64,000 bases of DNA from Candidatus Zhuqueibacterota bacterium (GCA_022616415.1 JAKEEU010000128.1:1-64000); one strand, 5' to 3'. Counted from the first letter of the stretch, positions 33,787-42,207 are shown. Notes: generated from the sequence alone by a model not told the origin. Translations and numbers: made by a program.

Positions 33787-34021
33787 GTTTCCGTTGTTCC
33801 TGGCGCCATGCTTCAATGATGTCATCATAATATTCTTCCAAAATTCTTTCGATCTCATGAAGTTCATGATCTCGAAACCGACGCGATTTTGCTAATGTGA
33901 TTGGCGTTAACCAGTATTTCGCTTCCTTGCCACCTTTTCCAATATGGATATGTGTCGGTTCGTCGAGATCTGCTTCATAAAACCAAAATCTGTAGCCTCT
34001 AACGCGTAAAACGACCGGCAT
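33773..34021 (-). CDS. DUF4160 family protein
   Basis: An 82-aa member of DUF4160. The family pattern is clear: a GYRFWFYEADLDEPTHIHIG segment with conserved Glu/His residues, then AKYWLTP, and a C-terminal helix ELHEIERILEEYYDDIIEAW. AGGAAAAGAT precedes ATG 34021. Family members are found in pairs with other small genes and are suspected toxin-antitoxin components; biochemical function is unproven. Confidence 0.85.
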   Translation of the reverse strand: MPVVLRVRGYRFWFYEADLDEPTHIHIGKGGKEAKYWLTPITLAKSRRFRDHELHEIERILEEYYDDIIEAWRQEQRKRGDC

Positions 34022-34054
34022 ATCTTTTCCTGTGTCAGGAAATTGCGTACCGTT

Positions 34055-34534
34055 TCAGTGCAACTGAAAAACCACGTAGAACAAAAGGAACAAGCCTGCC
34101 GCCAAATCTCCCAGCGTGAGAAAAATGGCGATGCGGTGCAGCGTGGCGAAACGCGCGCGCGCCGGTGAATCCGCAGGCGCACTGTCGAAGCAGCCGATGA
34201 TTTGGCGCAGTTCGTCCATCCGCGGATTCAGATAAAAATATTGCCCCATCCAACTGCTGGACAGGAAAAAGATCGCGACGACTTCCGCGAGTGAGGGTGC
34301 TGGCAAAAGGCCCTCGGAAGAGCGCGAGGTGCTGAAAGCGACCAATCCCAATATAAAAAATATTTTCCAAATGTCAAACGTTTTCAAATACGTGCCGACG
34401 AGCGTTCCGGCGCGGCTCGCCGAGGGCACGAACTGGAAGGTTTTGGGAGTCACGACAAAGGCGAGCACGAAGGCGCCACCCACCCACAACGAGAGGGTGG
34501 TCAAATAAAGGTACAACGCGATACGCTCAAACAT
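34055..34534 (-). CDS. DUF4149-like membrane protein
   Basis: A 159-aa protein with four hydrophobic helices: YLTTLSLWVGGAFVLAFVV, WKIFFILGLVAF, SLAEVVAIFFLSSSW and TLGDLAAGLFLLFYVVF. The Trp-Val-Gly-Gly first helix and a conserved periplasmic segment between helices 3 and 4 resemble DUF4149/TMEM205-like proteins. Start at ATG 34534 with AGGAGG twelve bases upstream. Function unknown. Confidence 0.65.
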   Translation of the reverse strand: MFERIALYLYLTTLSLWVGGAFVLAFVVTPKTFQFVPSASRAGTLVGTYLKTFDIWKIFFILGLVAFSTSRSSEGLLPAPSLAEVVAIFFLSSSWMGQYFYLNPRMDELRQIIGCFDSAPADSPARARFATLHRIAIFLTLGDLAAGLFLLFYVVFQLH

Positions 34535-34603
34535 GGTGCGATAATTCCTCCTAAACATGACAAAATCCTATTTTGAAAACTTTGATTTCAAATTTACAAC
34601 TTT

Positions 34604-34756
34604 TCACGCCACGTGAAATGATACTCCACTCGGTTTTGAAAACAGCAGAACGAATTGGCCATCAAGCCAGCGAACAAGGAGTTTTGCCGGAGCGCCCGAG
34701 GGATTCCCGAGACCGGAAACAAGAATATTCGTGTCTACGACGGCTTTAATAGTCAT
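34604..34756 (-). pseudogene. truncated PIN-family toxin
   Basis: A 50-aa frame beginning MTIKAVVDTNILVSGLGNPS and continuing APAKLLVRWLDGQFVLLFSK before a premature stop. The start, with VVDTNILVSGL, is the N-terminal strand of the PIN_3 toxin family (normally about 130 aa). Three of the four acidic active-site positions are missing. It directly follows the RHH antitoxin-like gene, so this is a decayed toxin-antitoxin pair. The frame is short and easily missed by gene callers. Confidence 0.75.
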
Positions 34757-34759
34757 GCC

Positions 34760-35023
34760 TTATCGGGTTTTAGCATATTTTACACGCCGATACTCGCGGA
34801 TGCGTCGATCTAAATCTTTCTCGTCGATGCCGCCGCGCGCTTGCACCTCTTGTTGAATCTCCCGAACCAATTTCTTGAGTTGCTGCCGCTTTCGGGCATT
34901 TTTATCTAAATAAAACTCGAGCGCTGCATTGAGGACTGCTTCCAGGTTTCCTTTAAATTGCTTATTGGCAATCTCTCTGATCGATTCGGACAGCGGCGGA
35001 GAAAGTTGTAAAGTGACTTCCAT
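34760..35023 (-). CDS. ribbon-helix-helix-like antitoxin
   Basis: An 87-aa protein with an N-terminal strand EVTLQLSPPLSESIREIANK and a helix LEAVLNAALEFYLDKNARKR compatible with a CopG/MetJ-like fold. A charged C-terminal extension (EIQQEVQARGGIDEKDLDRRI) would bind a toxin. The stop is four bases before the start of the truncated PIN toxin. It may persist as an orphan antitoxin because its toxin is broken. No strong ribosome-binding site is seen. Confidence 0.7.
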   Translation of the reverse strand: MEVTLQLSPPLSESIREIANKQFKGNLEAVLNAALEFYLDKNARKRQQLKKLVREIQQEVQARGGIDEKDLDRRIREYRRVKYAKTR

Positions 35024-35072
35024 TTTATAGACCTCACAAATGAAGATTTAATTTATTTCGGCAATTTTGTTT

Positions 35073-35089
35073 GCAAACGAGCCGTTTGC
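35073..35089 (-). terminator. hairpin GCAAACG-GCT-CGTTTGC after the isocitrate dehydrogenase gene
   Basis: Perfect seven-base stem around a GCT apex, beginning two bases beyond the TAA stop. Same apex as the hairpins at 31311-31330 and 37156-37178 but with a different, self-complementary stem. The following bases AAACAAAATT are not a clean T-tract. Confidence 0.45.
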
Positions 35090-35090
35090 G

Positions 35091-36107
35091 TTACTTCATC
35101 TCCGCAATAATCGCCTCCACCATGTCCATCGTCTTAGCCTTGCCGCCGAGATCGGGCGTCAGCACTTTGCCTTGCTGCGTCACCTGATGGATGGCTTGGC
35201 GGATTCTTTGGGCGGTTCGCATTTGCCCAATATGCTCCAGCATCAATATACCGGACAAGAGTATGGCTAGCGGATTTGCGATGCCTTTTCCGGCAATATC
35301 CGGCGCGCTGCCGTGAACGGCCTCGAAGACGGCGTACTTGTCGCCGATGTTGGCGCCGGGCACCAAGCCGAGGCCGCCGACCAAACCGGCGCACAAGTCC
35401 GAAACAATGTCGCCATAAAGATTAGTGAGCACGAGCACGTCGTATTGCTGTGGCCGCATCACGAGCTGCATGCACAGGTTATCGACGATCACTTCCTGAT
35501 ATTTGATCTTCGGATAGGCATTGGCGACCTTCTTGGCGGTTTCCAAAAACAGGCCGTCGCTGATCTTCATGATGTTGGCCTTGTGTACGGCGGTCACTTT
35601 TTTGCGACGATGTTTGACGGCGTAATCGAAGGCGAACTCGACGATGCGCTTCGAAGCCTTGCCGGTGATGATCTTCAGGCTTTGCGTCACGCCGGGCGCA
35701 ATCCTGTGCTCGATGCCGGCGTAAAGGTCTTCGGTATTTTCGCGCACGACGACGAGATCAACGTCGCCAAAACGGGAGGCAATCCCTGGCAGATTTCGCA
35801 CCGGCCTGAGATTCGCGTACAGATCGAGCGTTTTACGCAATTCGACGTTGACGCTTGCGAAGCCTTTGCCAACGATGGTGGTGAGTGGACCTTTGAGCGC
35901 TACTTTATTTTTCTTAATGGTCTCGATAACGTGGTCGGGCAGCGGTTTGCCATATTTCTGCACCACGCCGACGCCGGCTTCGACTTCTTCCCATTCCAAA
36001 TTGGCGCCGGCGGCGTCAATCACTTTGACGGCTGCGGTACTGACTTCCGGGCCGATGCCATCGCCGGGGATCAACGTTACGCGCTGAATGGTATTCTTTT
36101 TAGGCAC
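35091..36107 (-). CDS. NAD-dependent isocitrate dehydrogenase (isocitrate/isopropylmalate dehydrogenase family)
   Basis: Oxidative decarboxylase of the TCA cycle, converting isocitrate to 2-oxoglutarate; LeuB-type enzymes are the alternative. LIPGDGIGPEV opens the fold. RENTEDLYAGIEH (the isocitrate-type substrate loop), AVHKANIMKISDGLF, NLYGDIVSDLCAGLVGGLG and EAVHGSAPDIAGKGIANP are all intact. The Asp/Ile in GDKYAVFEAVHGSAPDIAGK fits NAD rather than NADP use. Length 338 aa, as in short mitochondrial-type IDH3 homologues. Neither leuC nor leuD is adjacent, which favours isocitrate. Confidence 0.88.
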   Translation of the reverse strand: MPKKNTIQRVTLIPGDGIGPEVSTAAVKVIDAAGANLEWEEVEAGVGVVQKYGKPLPDHVIETIKKNKVALKGPLTTIVGKGFASVNVELRKTLDLYANLRPVRNLPGIASRFGDVDLVVVRENTEDLYAGIEHRIAPGVTQSLKIITGKASKRIVEFAFDYAVKHRRKKVTAVHKANIMKISDGLFLETAKKVANAYPKIKYQEVIVDNLCMQLVMRPQQYDVLVLTNLYGDIVSDLCAGLVGGLGLVPGANIGDKYAVFEAVHGSAPDIAGKGIANPLAILLSGILMLEHIGQMRTAQRIRQAIHQVTQQGKVLTPDLGGKAKTMDMVEAIIAEMK

Positions 36108-36130
36108 GTTGTTTTGAATGACTCCTTATA

Positions 36131-36170
36131 AGAAATCGGCCTTGAGAACGAAATCCCAAGACCGATTTCT
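36131..36170. repeat. imperfect hairpin between sod and the isocitrate dehydrogenase gene
   Basis: AGAAATCGG (36131-36139) pairs perfectly with CCGATTTCT (36162-36170), extended inwards by CTTG/CAAG across one mismatch. No T-tract follows on the minus strand, so it is a weak terminator candidate at best. Confidence 0.4.
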
Positions 36171-36196
36171 CTATTGGATAAAAATGAGAACATCAA

Positions 36197-36823
36197 TTAC
36201 TTGACGAATTTCTTGTACCGCTCGTTGACGCGGCCCCAGTGCAGATTGCCGATGAAGTTGTCAATGTATTTCGCGCGTCCCGGGCCGTCTTTGTGATAAT
36301 AAGCATGCTCGAAGACGTCGCAGGCAACGAGAGGAATGCCGCCCCAAATCGCGCCGTAATGATGCTCGTCCACGAGAACGTTGAGCAGGCGCTTGCTCCA
36401 TAGCGCGTCGTAAACCAAAAGTCCCCAGCCGCTCAATTTCGCCGAAACGCAGCAGGCTTTGAAATCGGCTTTCCAATTATCGAACGATCCGAACTCTTTC
36501 TCGATTGCCGCTTTGACGTCCGCGCCTTTGGCGGCATTGCCGTCGCCGCCGAGAACTTCCCAATACACATCGTGCAACAGCGCGCCGGCGTGGTTCCAGG
36601 TGTAGCGGCGTTTCAATTCGCCAATCTCGCTATAATTGCCGTTCGCTTTGCTGCGATCCGCGGTTTCAAGCGCTTTCTCAATATTATTGAGAACGGTCAC
36701 GTAACCTTTGTGATGCGTGTTGTAATGCCAATCCGTGGTCTCCGGGCTGACGACGTTTTTGAGCAACGTCTTCGCTTCTTCATCGGAGTACGGACGCGGG
36801 GTGAGTTTATACTCGTAAGCCAT
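36197..36823 (-). CDS. superoxide dismutase, Fe/Mn family
   Basis: Cytosolic enzyme that dismutates superoxide to oxygen and hydrogen peroxide. Metal ligands are visible in HHKGYVTVLNNIEKA, TWNHAGALLHDVYW and CDVFEHAYYHKDG. The C-terminal domain also carries the conserved WGLLVYDALWSKRL and AIWGGIPLV. Length 208 aa from ATG 36823, chosen because GGAGG lies six bases upstream (an in-frame GTG is two codons earlier). A consensus promoter lies 66 bases upstream. Metal preference cannot be decided. Confidence 0.94.
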   Translation of the reverse strand: MAYEYKLTPRPYSDEEAKTLLKNVVSPETTDWHYNTHHKGYVTVLNNIEKALETADRSKANGNYSEIGELKRRYTWNHAGALLHDVYWEVLGGDGNAAKGADVKAAIEKEFGSFDNWKADFKACCVSAKLSGWGLLVYDALWSKRLLNVLVDEHHYGAIWGGIPLVACDVFEHAYYHKDGPGRAKYIDNFIGNLHWGRVNERYKKFVK

Positions 36824-36888
36824 AACCAACCTCCTATTTCCTCTTGGTGAATGATGTACAAGAATTGATGCGAATTTGTGACAAATTC

Positions 36889-36917
36889 AATATCGGAAAT
36901 TTATGCTAAAAAGTCAA
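36889..36917 (-). promoter_or_regulatory. sigma-70-like promoter of the superoxide dismutase gene
   Basis: Minus-strand TTGACT (36917-36912), a 17-base spacer and GATATT (36894-36889). The remaining region up to 37150 is AT-rich without a recognisable gene. Confidence 0.55.
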
Positions 36918-37155
36918 TGCAAGATTTAATATCGTGCGGGGCGGCATCTTGTAACACGAGCAGCCTGCCCACTGTCACTAATTTTTTAAGAAAACATTTT
37001 TGCAAGATGATTGTGGCAAAATAATTGAAAAGCTTTTAGATCATCTTGCCATAATTATCTTGCCAGGTATTGCGCCTTGATTCATCTCTGCAGGCGCTCT
37101 ACTTTTCTTGAAAAGTTAGCGATGTTGAGCAGCTTGCCTATTGAGAATACCGCAT

Positions 37156-37178
37156 AACCCAGTCGAGCCGACTGGGTT
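37156..37178 (-). terminator. hairpin AACCCAGTCG-GCT-CGACTGGGTT at the SDR stop codon
   Basis: Ten-base perfect stem around a GCT apex; the TAA stop of the SDR gene is part of the stem. Same CG-GCT-CG apex as the hairpins at 31311 and 35073 with a completely different outer stem, so base pairing rather than sequence is conserved. Confidence 0.5.
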
Positions 37179-37893
37179 ACGGATTGGTCGGGCGAATGTC
37201 GATCTCGCTCACCATCGCGCGTTGCGGCATTTTGATGGACATGACGATCGTTTCGGCAACATCCTCCGGGCGGACAATTTCTTTCTTGGGGGAATGCGGC
37301 GAGCCGGTGCGGCCGGTGGCAAAACCGGTATCGACCGAGCCCGGGCAAACCACCAACACGCGAACGCCATATTGCCGTTCTTCCAGCATCAAACATTGGC
37401 TGAACGCGCGCAAGCCCCATTTGGTTGCGGCATAGCCGCCACCGTTGACAAAGGTATTTTTGCCGGCAAGCGAGGCAAGGTTGATCACAAAGCTTTCTTT
37501 AGCCTGGCGCAAATGCGGGAGCGCCTCGCGCGTGGCGAGAAAAACGCCGCGCAAATTGACGGCGAACATTTCGTCCCACTCCGCGGTTTTCATCTCCGCC
37601 ACCGTTTTAAAATAACCGAGGCCGGCGTTGTTGACGAGAACGTGCAGCGCGCCGTAATGATCCACGGTTTTGGCAATCATCTCGCGCGTTTGTTTCTCAT
37701 CCCGCACGTCGGTGGGAATAATCAAAGCTTCCGTTTTGAGCGCGCAAATTTCTTGCGCTACGCTTTCCAGCTCCTGTTGGTTGCGAGCGGCAAGCGCCAG
37801 CTTTGCTCCTTCTTGCGCCAACGCCAGAGCGATGGCCCGACCGATGCCGCGGCCGGCGCCGGTTACCAAGGCGGTTTTGTTTTTGAGATCCAT
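37177..37893 (-). CDS. short-chain dehydrogenase/reductase
   Basis: Classical SDR of 238 aa, similar to 3-oxoacyl-ACP reductases. The cofactor motif is TGAGRGIGRA and the second motif NNAGLG. The catalytic Tyr and Lys appear in GGGYAATKWGLRAFS, with the Ser in NLASLAGKN. The start is ATG 37893, eight bases after AGGAG; the frame extends 34 codons upstream without similarity. The product ends ISEIDIRPTNP-like, as in this subgroup. Substrate unknown. Confidence 0.9.
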   Translation of the reverse strand: MDLKNKTALVTGAGRGIGRAIALALAQEGAKLALAARNQQELESVAQEICALKTEALIIPTDVRDEKQTREMIAKTVDHYGALHVLVNNAGLGYFKTVAEMKTAEWDEMFAVNLRGVFLATREALPHLRQAKESFVINLASLAGKNTFVNGGGYAATKWGLRAFSQCLMLEERQYGVRVLVVCPGSVDTGFATGRTGSPHSPKKEIVRPEDVAETIVMSIKMPQRAMVSEIDIRPTNP

Positions 37894-38028
37894 ATCAAAC
37901 GCTCCTAAATATAAAGTATCTTCCAGATTTGTTCGTTTGCTTCCACGAATAATATGGTCTTCGTTTTGTGGAAATGCAATCTTTTTTTTCAACACGCCGT
38001 TCGGGCGTTATATTTCAAAATTCGTGCT

Positions 38029-38055
38029 TGTTATTTTAAAAAAAATTGTTATAAT
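38029..38055 (+). promoter_or_regulatory. possible promoter of the 38.1 kb gene
   Basis: A perfect -10 box TATAAT (38050-38055) with TTGTTA (38029-38034) as a -35 candidate at a short spacing of 15. ATG 38122 follows after about 60 bases. Confidence 0.4.
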
Positions 38056-38121
38056 AAATTTCCATCATCTCGGGCTGCATCATCGTACGAAATCATCTCA
38101 AACGAAAAGCAGGAGTTGATC

Positions 38122-38904
38122 ATGAGGAAGCTTCTACCCACCGCGTTGTTGTTGCTCGTTGTCATTGTTCTGCTGGCCGCTGCTCATCCGCCCTCGGCCC
38201 GTCTCAAAGGCGTTATTCTCTACAACCGCGCTGTGCCGGCGTTGCAACCGCTCACCGTCTCCAGCCAGCATGCTCTCTGCGGCCAAAGCATACCGAATGA
38301 GACGCTGGTCGTTCACAAAAAAGGCGGACTCCAAAACGTTCTCGTCTTTCTGGCCAATATCAAACCGGAGAGCCTCCCTCCTCTCGATCTGAATTTGGAA
38401 ACACGTGCTTGCCGTTTTCAGCCGCACGTTTTGGCGCTCGGCGTCGGCAGCCAATTGACGATCCACAACAACGATCCGATGCTGCACAACGTCCACGCCC
38501 GGCTGCACGAATTTATTCCCAGCTGGGACCAAACCAGCACGCTCGACATTTTCCAAGATAATGATGAAGCCTCTTTCAATTTCGCTTTCCCCAAGAAAGG
38601 CGGCGTTGCCGTGGATACGCTGAATAAGCCCGGCTTGATTCGCCTGCGCTCGGATACCGGCTATGAATGGATGAGCGGTTATATTTTGGTGATGCCGCAC
38701 CGCTATTTCGCCGTCACCGATGCCGAAGGCAAATTTCAACTGCCGGAGCTGCCGCCGGAACGCTACGACTTGGTGATGTGGCACGAAACCCTCGGTGTGA
38801 AGCGGCAAATCGTCGACGCCAAAGCCGGCGGCAAAAACGAGCTGCTGATCAAATGGTTCCCGGAAGAAATCGTCAATAGCGTAGATACAACCAAAGTTAA
38901 TTAG
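38122..38904 (+). CDS. exported cupredoxin-like / carboxypeptidase-regulatory-like protein
   Basis: A 260-aa secreted protein with signal peptide (residues 1-21). The middle resembles the plastocyanin-like methylamine-utilisation type fold: VGSQLTIHNNDPMLHNVHA places His residues where a type-1 copper or related site would be. The last 60 residues form a small beta-sandwich (YFAVTDAEGKFQLPELPPERY, DLVMWHETLG) like carboxypeptidase regulatory domains. The start at ATG 38122 has AGGAG six bases upstream. Likely a periplasmic or surface protein; copper binding is a hypothesis, since only part of the usual ligand set is recognisable. Confidence 0.7.
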   Translation: MRKLLPTALLLLVVIVLLAAAHPPSARLKGVILYNRAVPALQPLTVSSQHALCGQSIPNETLVVHKKGGLQNVLVFLANIKPESLPPLDLNLETRACRFQPHVLALGVGSQLTIHNNDPMLHNVHARLHEFIPSWDQTSTLDIFQDNDEASFNFAFPKKGGVAVDTLNKPGLIRLRSDTGYEWMSGYILVMPHRYFAVTDAEGKFQLPELPPERYDLVMWHETLGVKRQIVDAKAGGKNELLIKWFPEEIVNSVDTTKVN

Positions 38905-38959
38905 GATTGCGGTTGTATTTTTTGCAATAAGCCTTTCACTACATTTCTACAATTTGCAA

Positions 38960-38989
38960 TTGACATAGTGAGATGGGATCTCCTTAAAT
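38960..38989 (+). promoter_or_regulatory. sigma-70-like promoter of the CHRD gene
   Basis: TTGACA (38960-38965), an 18-base spacer and TTAAAT (38984-38989), about 135 bases before ATG 39126, which has AGGAGG as ribosome-binding site. Confidence 0.45.
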
Positions 38990-39125
38990 GGCGAAGCCAC
39001 TATGCAAGTGCAATGTTATTATTTGCCGTTCTTTGTGGCATTGCTTTTGAAACTCTTTTCGTGGTTGTAGACTTCAACTCCAATCAACGGCGTTTCTCTT
39101 TTGACCCTAAGCAAGGAGGCTCACT

Positions 39126-41054
39126 ATGAAAAGAGTGCTATTGCTGATTTTTGTTTTTGGGGTGCTGTTTTGGTCGCATCAAGCCGTTCACGCACAAATT
39201 CACTTCACCGCAAAATTGAACGGGGCGCAGGAAAATCCGCCGGTAACAACGACCGCGAGCGGCACTGGCGTCTTTACGCTCAATCAAGACTTGACAGAAC
39301 TACATTATGTCATTACGTATCGAGGGTTGAGCGGAACACTTACAGCCGGAGGCCATTTTCATACAAGCCCTGCCGGCAGAAACGGACCGGTGGTCAGAAA
39401 CATCGCTTCGAGTGGCGACCCCGCTTCCGCCACCATATCCGGAGTTTGGCGAAGCACTGATGCCACTCAGCCTCTGACCCAGGCGCTTGTCGATTCCCTC
39501 CTGACCGGAAAAGTATATGTCAACTTCCACACGGCAGCCAACCCCGGTGGTGAGATTCGCGGCCAGCTCAATCTGTCAACGCCTGTTCATTTCACCGCGA
39601 CATTAAGTGGAGCCGGAGAAGTTCCACCCGTCACCACTACTGCAAGCGGCACGGGCAACTTTACACTCAATCCCGAACGTACGGAGTTGCAGTACGACGT
39701 CACCTACCGAGGTTTAAGCGGAACACTCACAGCGGGAGGCCATTTTCACACCGGCGCTGCCGGCAGAAACGGGCCGGTGGTCAGGAATATTGCTTCGGGC
39801 GGCGACCCAGCTTCCGCCACCATATCCGGAGTTTGGCGAAGCACGGACGCAACCCAGCCGCTTACTCCCGCGCTTGTCGATTCCCTCTTGACCGGAAAAG
39901 TGTATGTCAACTTCCACACGGCAGCCAACCCCGGTGGTGAGATTCGCGGACAAGTCATGATCGCAACAGCGATATCGTTCATGGCGAAGCTCGATGGCGG
40001 CCAGGAAAATCCTCCCGTCACGACAACAGCGAGCGGAACCGGTTCGTTTGCATTGAACCTTGATCGCACCGAACTAAAGTACGAGGTCACTTATATCGGT
40101 TTGAGCGGAACACTTACAGCCGGAGGCCATTTTCATACAAGCCCTGCCGGCAGAAACGGACCGGTGGTCAGAAACATCGCTTCGAGCGGTGATCCCGCTT
40201 CCGCCACCATATCCGGAGTTTGGCGAAGCACTGATGCCACCCAACCGCTTACTCCCGCGCTTATCGATTCCCTCCTGACCGGAAGGATTTATGTCAACTT
40301 TCACACGGTAGCCAACCCCGGTGGTGAAATTCGCGGCCAACTCCGATCACCTGCCGGATTTGCCTTTACGTCAAGGCTTGACGGGGCGCAAGAAAACCCT
40401 CCCGTCTCCACGACTGCGAGTGGAACGGGGGCGTTTGCTTTGAATGCCGATCGCACGGAGGTGCAGTATGATATCACCTACATTGGCTTGAGTGGAACAC
40501 TTACAGCGGGAGGCCATTTTCACACCAGCCCTGCTGGCAGAAATGGACCGGTGGTTAGAAATATTGCCTCGGGCGGCGATCCCGCTTCCGCCACCATATC
40601 CGGAGTTTGGCGAAGCACTGATGCCACCCAGCCGCTTACTCCGGCGCTCGTCGATTCGTTCCTGACGAGCAAAATTTATGTCAATTTCCATACGGCGGCG
40701 AATCCCGGAGGTGAAATTAGGGGACAATTAAGATCCGGCAAGAGCCTTCTCACCTCGGTTAAAGAAAACCCCGGTACCATTCCGCTGTCATTTAAGCTTG
40801 AACAAAATTATCCCAACCCCTTCAACCCCTCGACGACGATCAAGTTCGAGCTGGCCAAATCCACGCGGGTTTCGTTGAAAATTTACAGCTTGCTTGGTGA
40901 GCTAGTTGCGACACTGATCGACAACGAATTGAAAGCTCCAGGGACGTACACAACCACATTCGATGCAAGTTCATTGACGAGCGGCGTATATTTCTACAAA
41001 CTCGAAACCGACGCCGGTTTTGCAGGAACGCGAAAACTGTTGTTCATGAAATAA
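39126..41054 (+). CDS. secreted four-repeat CHRD-domain protein with T9SS-type sorting domain
   Basis: A 642-aa exported protein with signal peptide (1-25, ending AVHAQ) and four tandem CHRD domains of about 128 residues. Each contains GTLTAGGHFHTSPAGRNGPV (or a close variant), SATISGVWRSTDATQPLT and VNFHTAANPGGEIRGQL. The C-terminal 85 residues are a Por/T9SS-type sorting domain (LEQNYPNPFNPSTTIKFEL, then SGVYFYKLETD). CHRD domains occur in chordin and bacterial surface proteins; their biochemical activity is unclear. The histidines in GGHFHT and NFHT could bind metal. The repeats are almost identical at DNA level in places, indicating recent duplication or gene conversion. Confidence 0.92.
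   Translation: MKRVLLLIFVFGVLFWSHQAVHAQIHFTAKLNGAQENPPVTTTASGTGVFTLNQDLTELHYVITYRGLSGTLTAGGHFHTSPAGRNGPVVRNIASSGDPASATISGVWRSTDATQPLTQALVDSLLTGKVYVNFHTAANPGGEIRGQLNLSTPVHFTATLSGAGEVPPVTTTASGTGNFTLNPERTELQYDVTYRGLSGTLTAGGHFHTGAAGRNGPVVRNIASGGDPASATISGVWRSTDATQPLTPALVDSLLTGKVYVNFHTAANPGGEIRGQVMIATAISFMAKLDGGQENPPVTTTASGTGSFALNLDRTELKYEVTYIGLSGTLTAGGHFHTSPAGRNGPVVRNIASSGDPASATISGVWRSTDATQPLTPALIDSLLTGRIYVNFHTVANPGGEIRGQLRSPAGFAFTSRLDGAQENPPVSTTASGTGAFALNADRTEVQYDITYIGLSGTLTAGGHFHTSPAGRNGPVVRNIASGGDPASATISGVWRSTDATQPLTPALVDSFLTSKIYVNFHTAANPGGEIRGQLRSGKSLLTSVKENPGTIPLSFKLEQNYPNPFNPSTTIKFELAKSTRVSLKIYSLLGELVATLIDNELKAPGTYTTTFDASSLTSGVYFYKLETDAGFAGTRKLLFMK
39196..40740 (+). repeat. four tandem ~387-bp CHRD-encoding repeats
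   Basis: Units begin near 39196, 39583, 39970 and 40357. Long stretches are nearly identical, for example around GGAGGCCATTTTCATACAAG (units 1 and 3) and CCGCCACCATATCCGGAGTT (all four). This favours unequal crossing-over and copy-number change. Confidence 0.8.
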
Positions 41055-41162
41055 GGCTTGCCGCGATTGCCGCTTCGCACCCGGCCCATACTCGTGCTCT
41101 TGCTCGCTCGAGACGCTGGCGGCGAGCAAGAGTGCGAGAGAGCTCAAAATCGGAACCTTAAT

Positions 41163-42194
41163 ATGCGCAAATCAAAAATCATTAGAACGCTGGCACTTTT
41201 TCCGATTATTGTTGCTTTTATAGTTCTTGTTGGCGAAACTGCATTGGCGCAGACTCAAGTTAATATACCTGCCGGCAGAGACAACACACTTTATGAAAAT
41301 AACAACGGCGCGCTCAGCAATGGCGCCGGTGAGTATTTTTTTGTCGGCAGAACCGGGAGCGGCGAGCGCCGGCGGGGCTTGTTGTTTTTTGACATTGCGG
41401 GCAATATCCCGGCCGGAGCCACCATCAACAGCGTCACACTCAGGCTCAACATGTCGCGAACCATTTCAGGCTCTCTACTTGTCGGGCTGCACCGAGCATC
41501 GGCGGATTGGGGCGAGGGCACCTCAAATGCCGTTGGCGAAGAAGGCTCGGGCGCCAATTCAACAACCGGCGATGCAACGTGGAGACACCGCTTTTTTAAC
41601 ACCAGCTTTTGGACCAACCCCGGAGGGGATTTTGTTGCAATGGCCAGCGCGGAACAATCAATTTCCGCTATCGGTTTTTATACCTGGGGTTCCACGCCGG
41701 AGATGGTCAACGATGTGCAGAGCTGGCTCGATAACCCCTCGAACAATTTCGGCTGGTTGCTTCTCGGTGTTGAAGGTTCACCCAGTACGGCCAAACGATT
41801 TGACTCCCGACAAAACCCCAACGCCGCATCACGCCCCCAGTTGACCGTCAATTACACCGGCACCGTCGCCGTAAAAGATAATTCTTCCGGCCAACCGGCG
41901 GCATTTGCCCTGCACGAAAATTTCCCCAATCCTTTCACGGCCTCCACCCTCAATTCCGCCACGGTTATCCGCTACGAGCTGCCGCGGAGCGAGAAAGTGA
42001 GCTTGGCGATTTACAATCTTCTCGGCGAAAAAATTCGGACGCTCGTCAATGCGCCCGAAAGCGCGGGAAGCAAACAAGTCATTTGGAACGGCGCGAATGA
42101 CGATGGGGTGAAAGTGGCAAGCGGCATATACATTTATCGTATCGAAGCGGGCACATTCACGGCCACACGCAAACTGACGTTCATCAAAAATTAA
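41163..42194 (+). CDS. secreted DNRLRE-like protein with T9SS-type sorting domain
   Basis: A 343-aa exported protein from ATG 41163; signal peptide ends TALAQ. The body has the beta-jelly-roll pattern of DNRLRE-type domains: PAGRDNTLYENNNG, RRGLLFFDIAGNIPAGATIN, VTLRLNMS, and a closing WLLLGVEGSPSTAKRFDSRQ followed by RPQLTVNY. The C-terminal 85 residues form a sorting/FlgD-like Ig domain (FALHENFPNPF, VSLAIYNLLGEKIRTLV, ASGIYIYRIEAG). It lies 108 bases behind the CHRD gene and may be co-transcribed. Presumably surface-exposed or released; no enzymatic function is inferred. Confidence 0.85.
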   Translation: MRKSKIIRTLALFPIIVAFIVLVGETALAQTQVNIPAGRDNTLYENNNGALSNGAGEYFFVGRTGSGERRRGLLFFDIAGNIPAGATINSVTLRLNMSRTISGSLLVGLHRASADWGEGTSNAVGEEGSGANSTTGDATWRHRFFNTSFWTNPGGDFVAMASAEQSISAIGFYTWGSTPEMVNDVQSWLDNPSNNFGWLLLGVEGSPSTAKRFDSRQNPNAASRPQLTVNYTGTVAVKDNSSGQPAAFALHENFPNPFTASTLNSATVIRYELPRSEKVSLAIYNLLGEKIRTLVNAPESAGSKQVIWNGANDDGVKVASGIYIYRIEAGTFTATRKLTFIKN

Positions 42195-42207
42195 ACCAAA
42201 GAGCACC

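Noticed and set aside
39196-40740. Large tandem repeats considered as a recombination or CRISPR-like locus
   Set aside because: The repeats are in frame and encode CHRD domains; they are protein-domain duplications.
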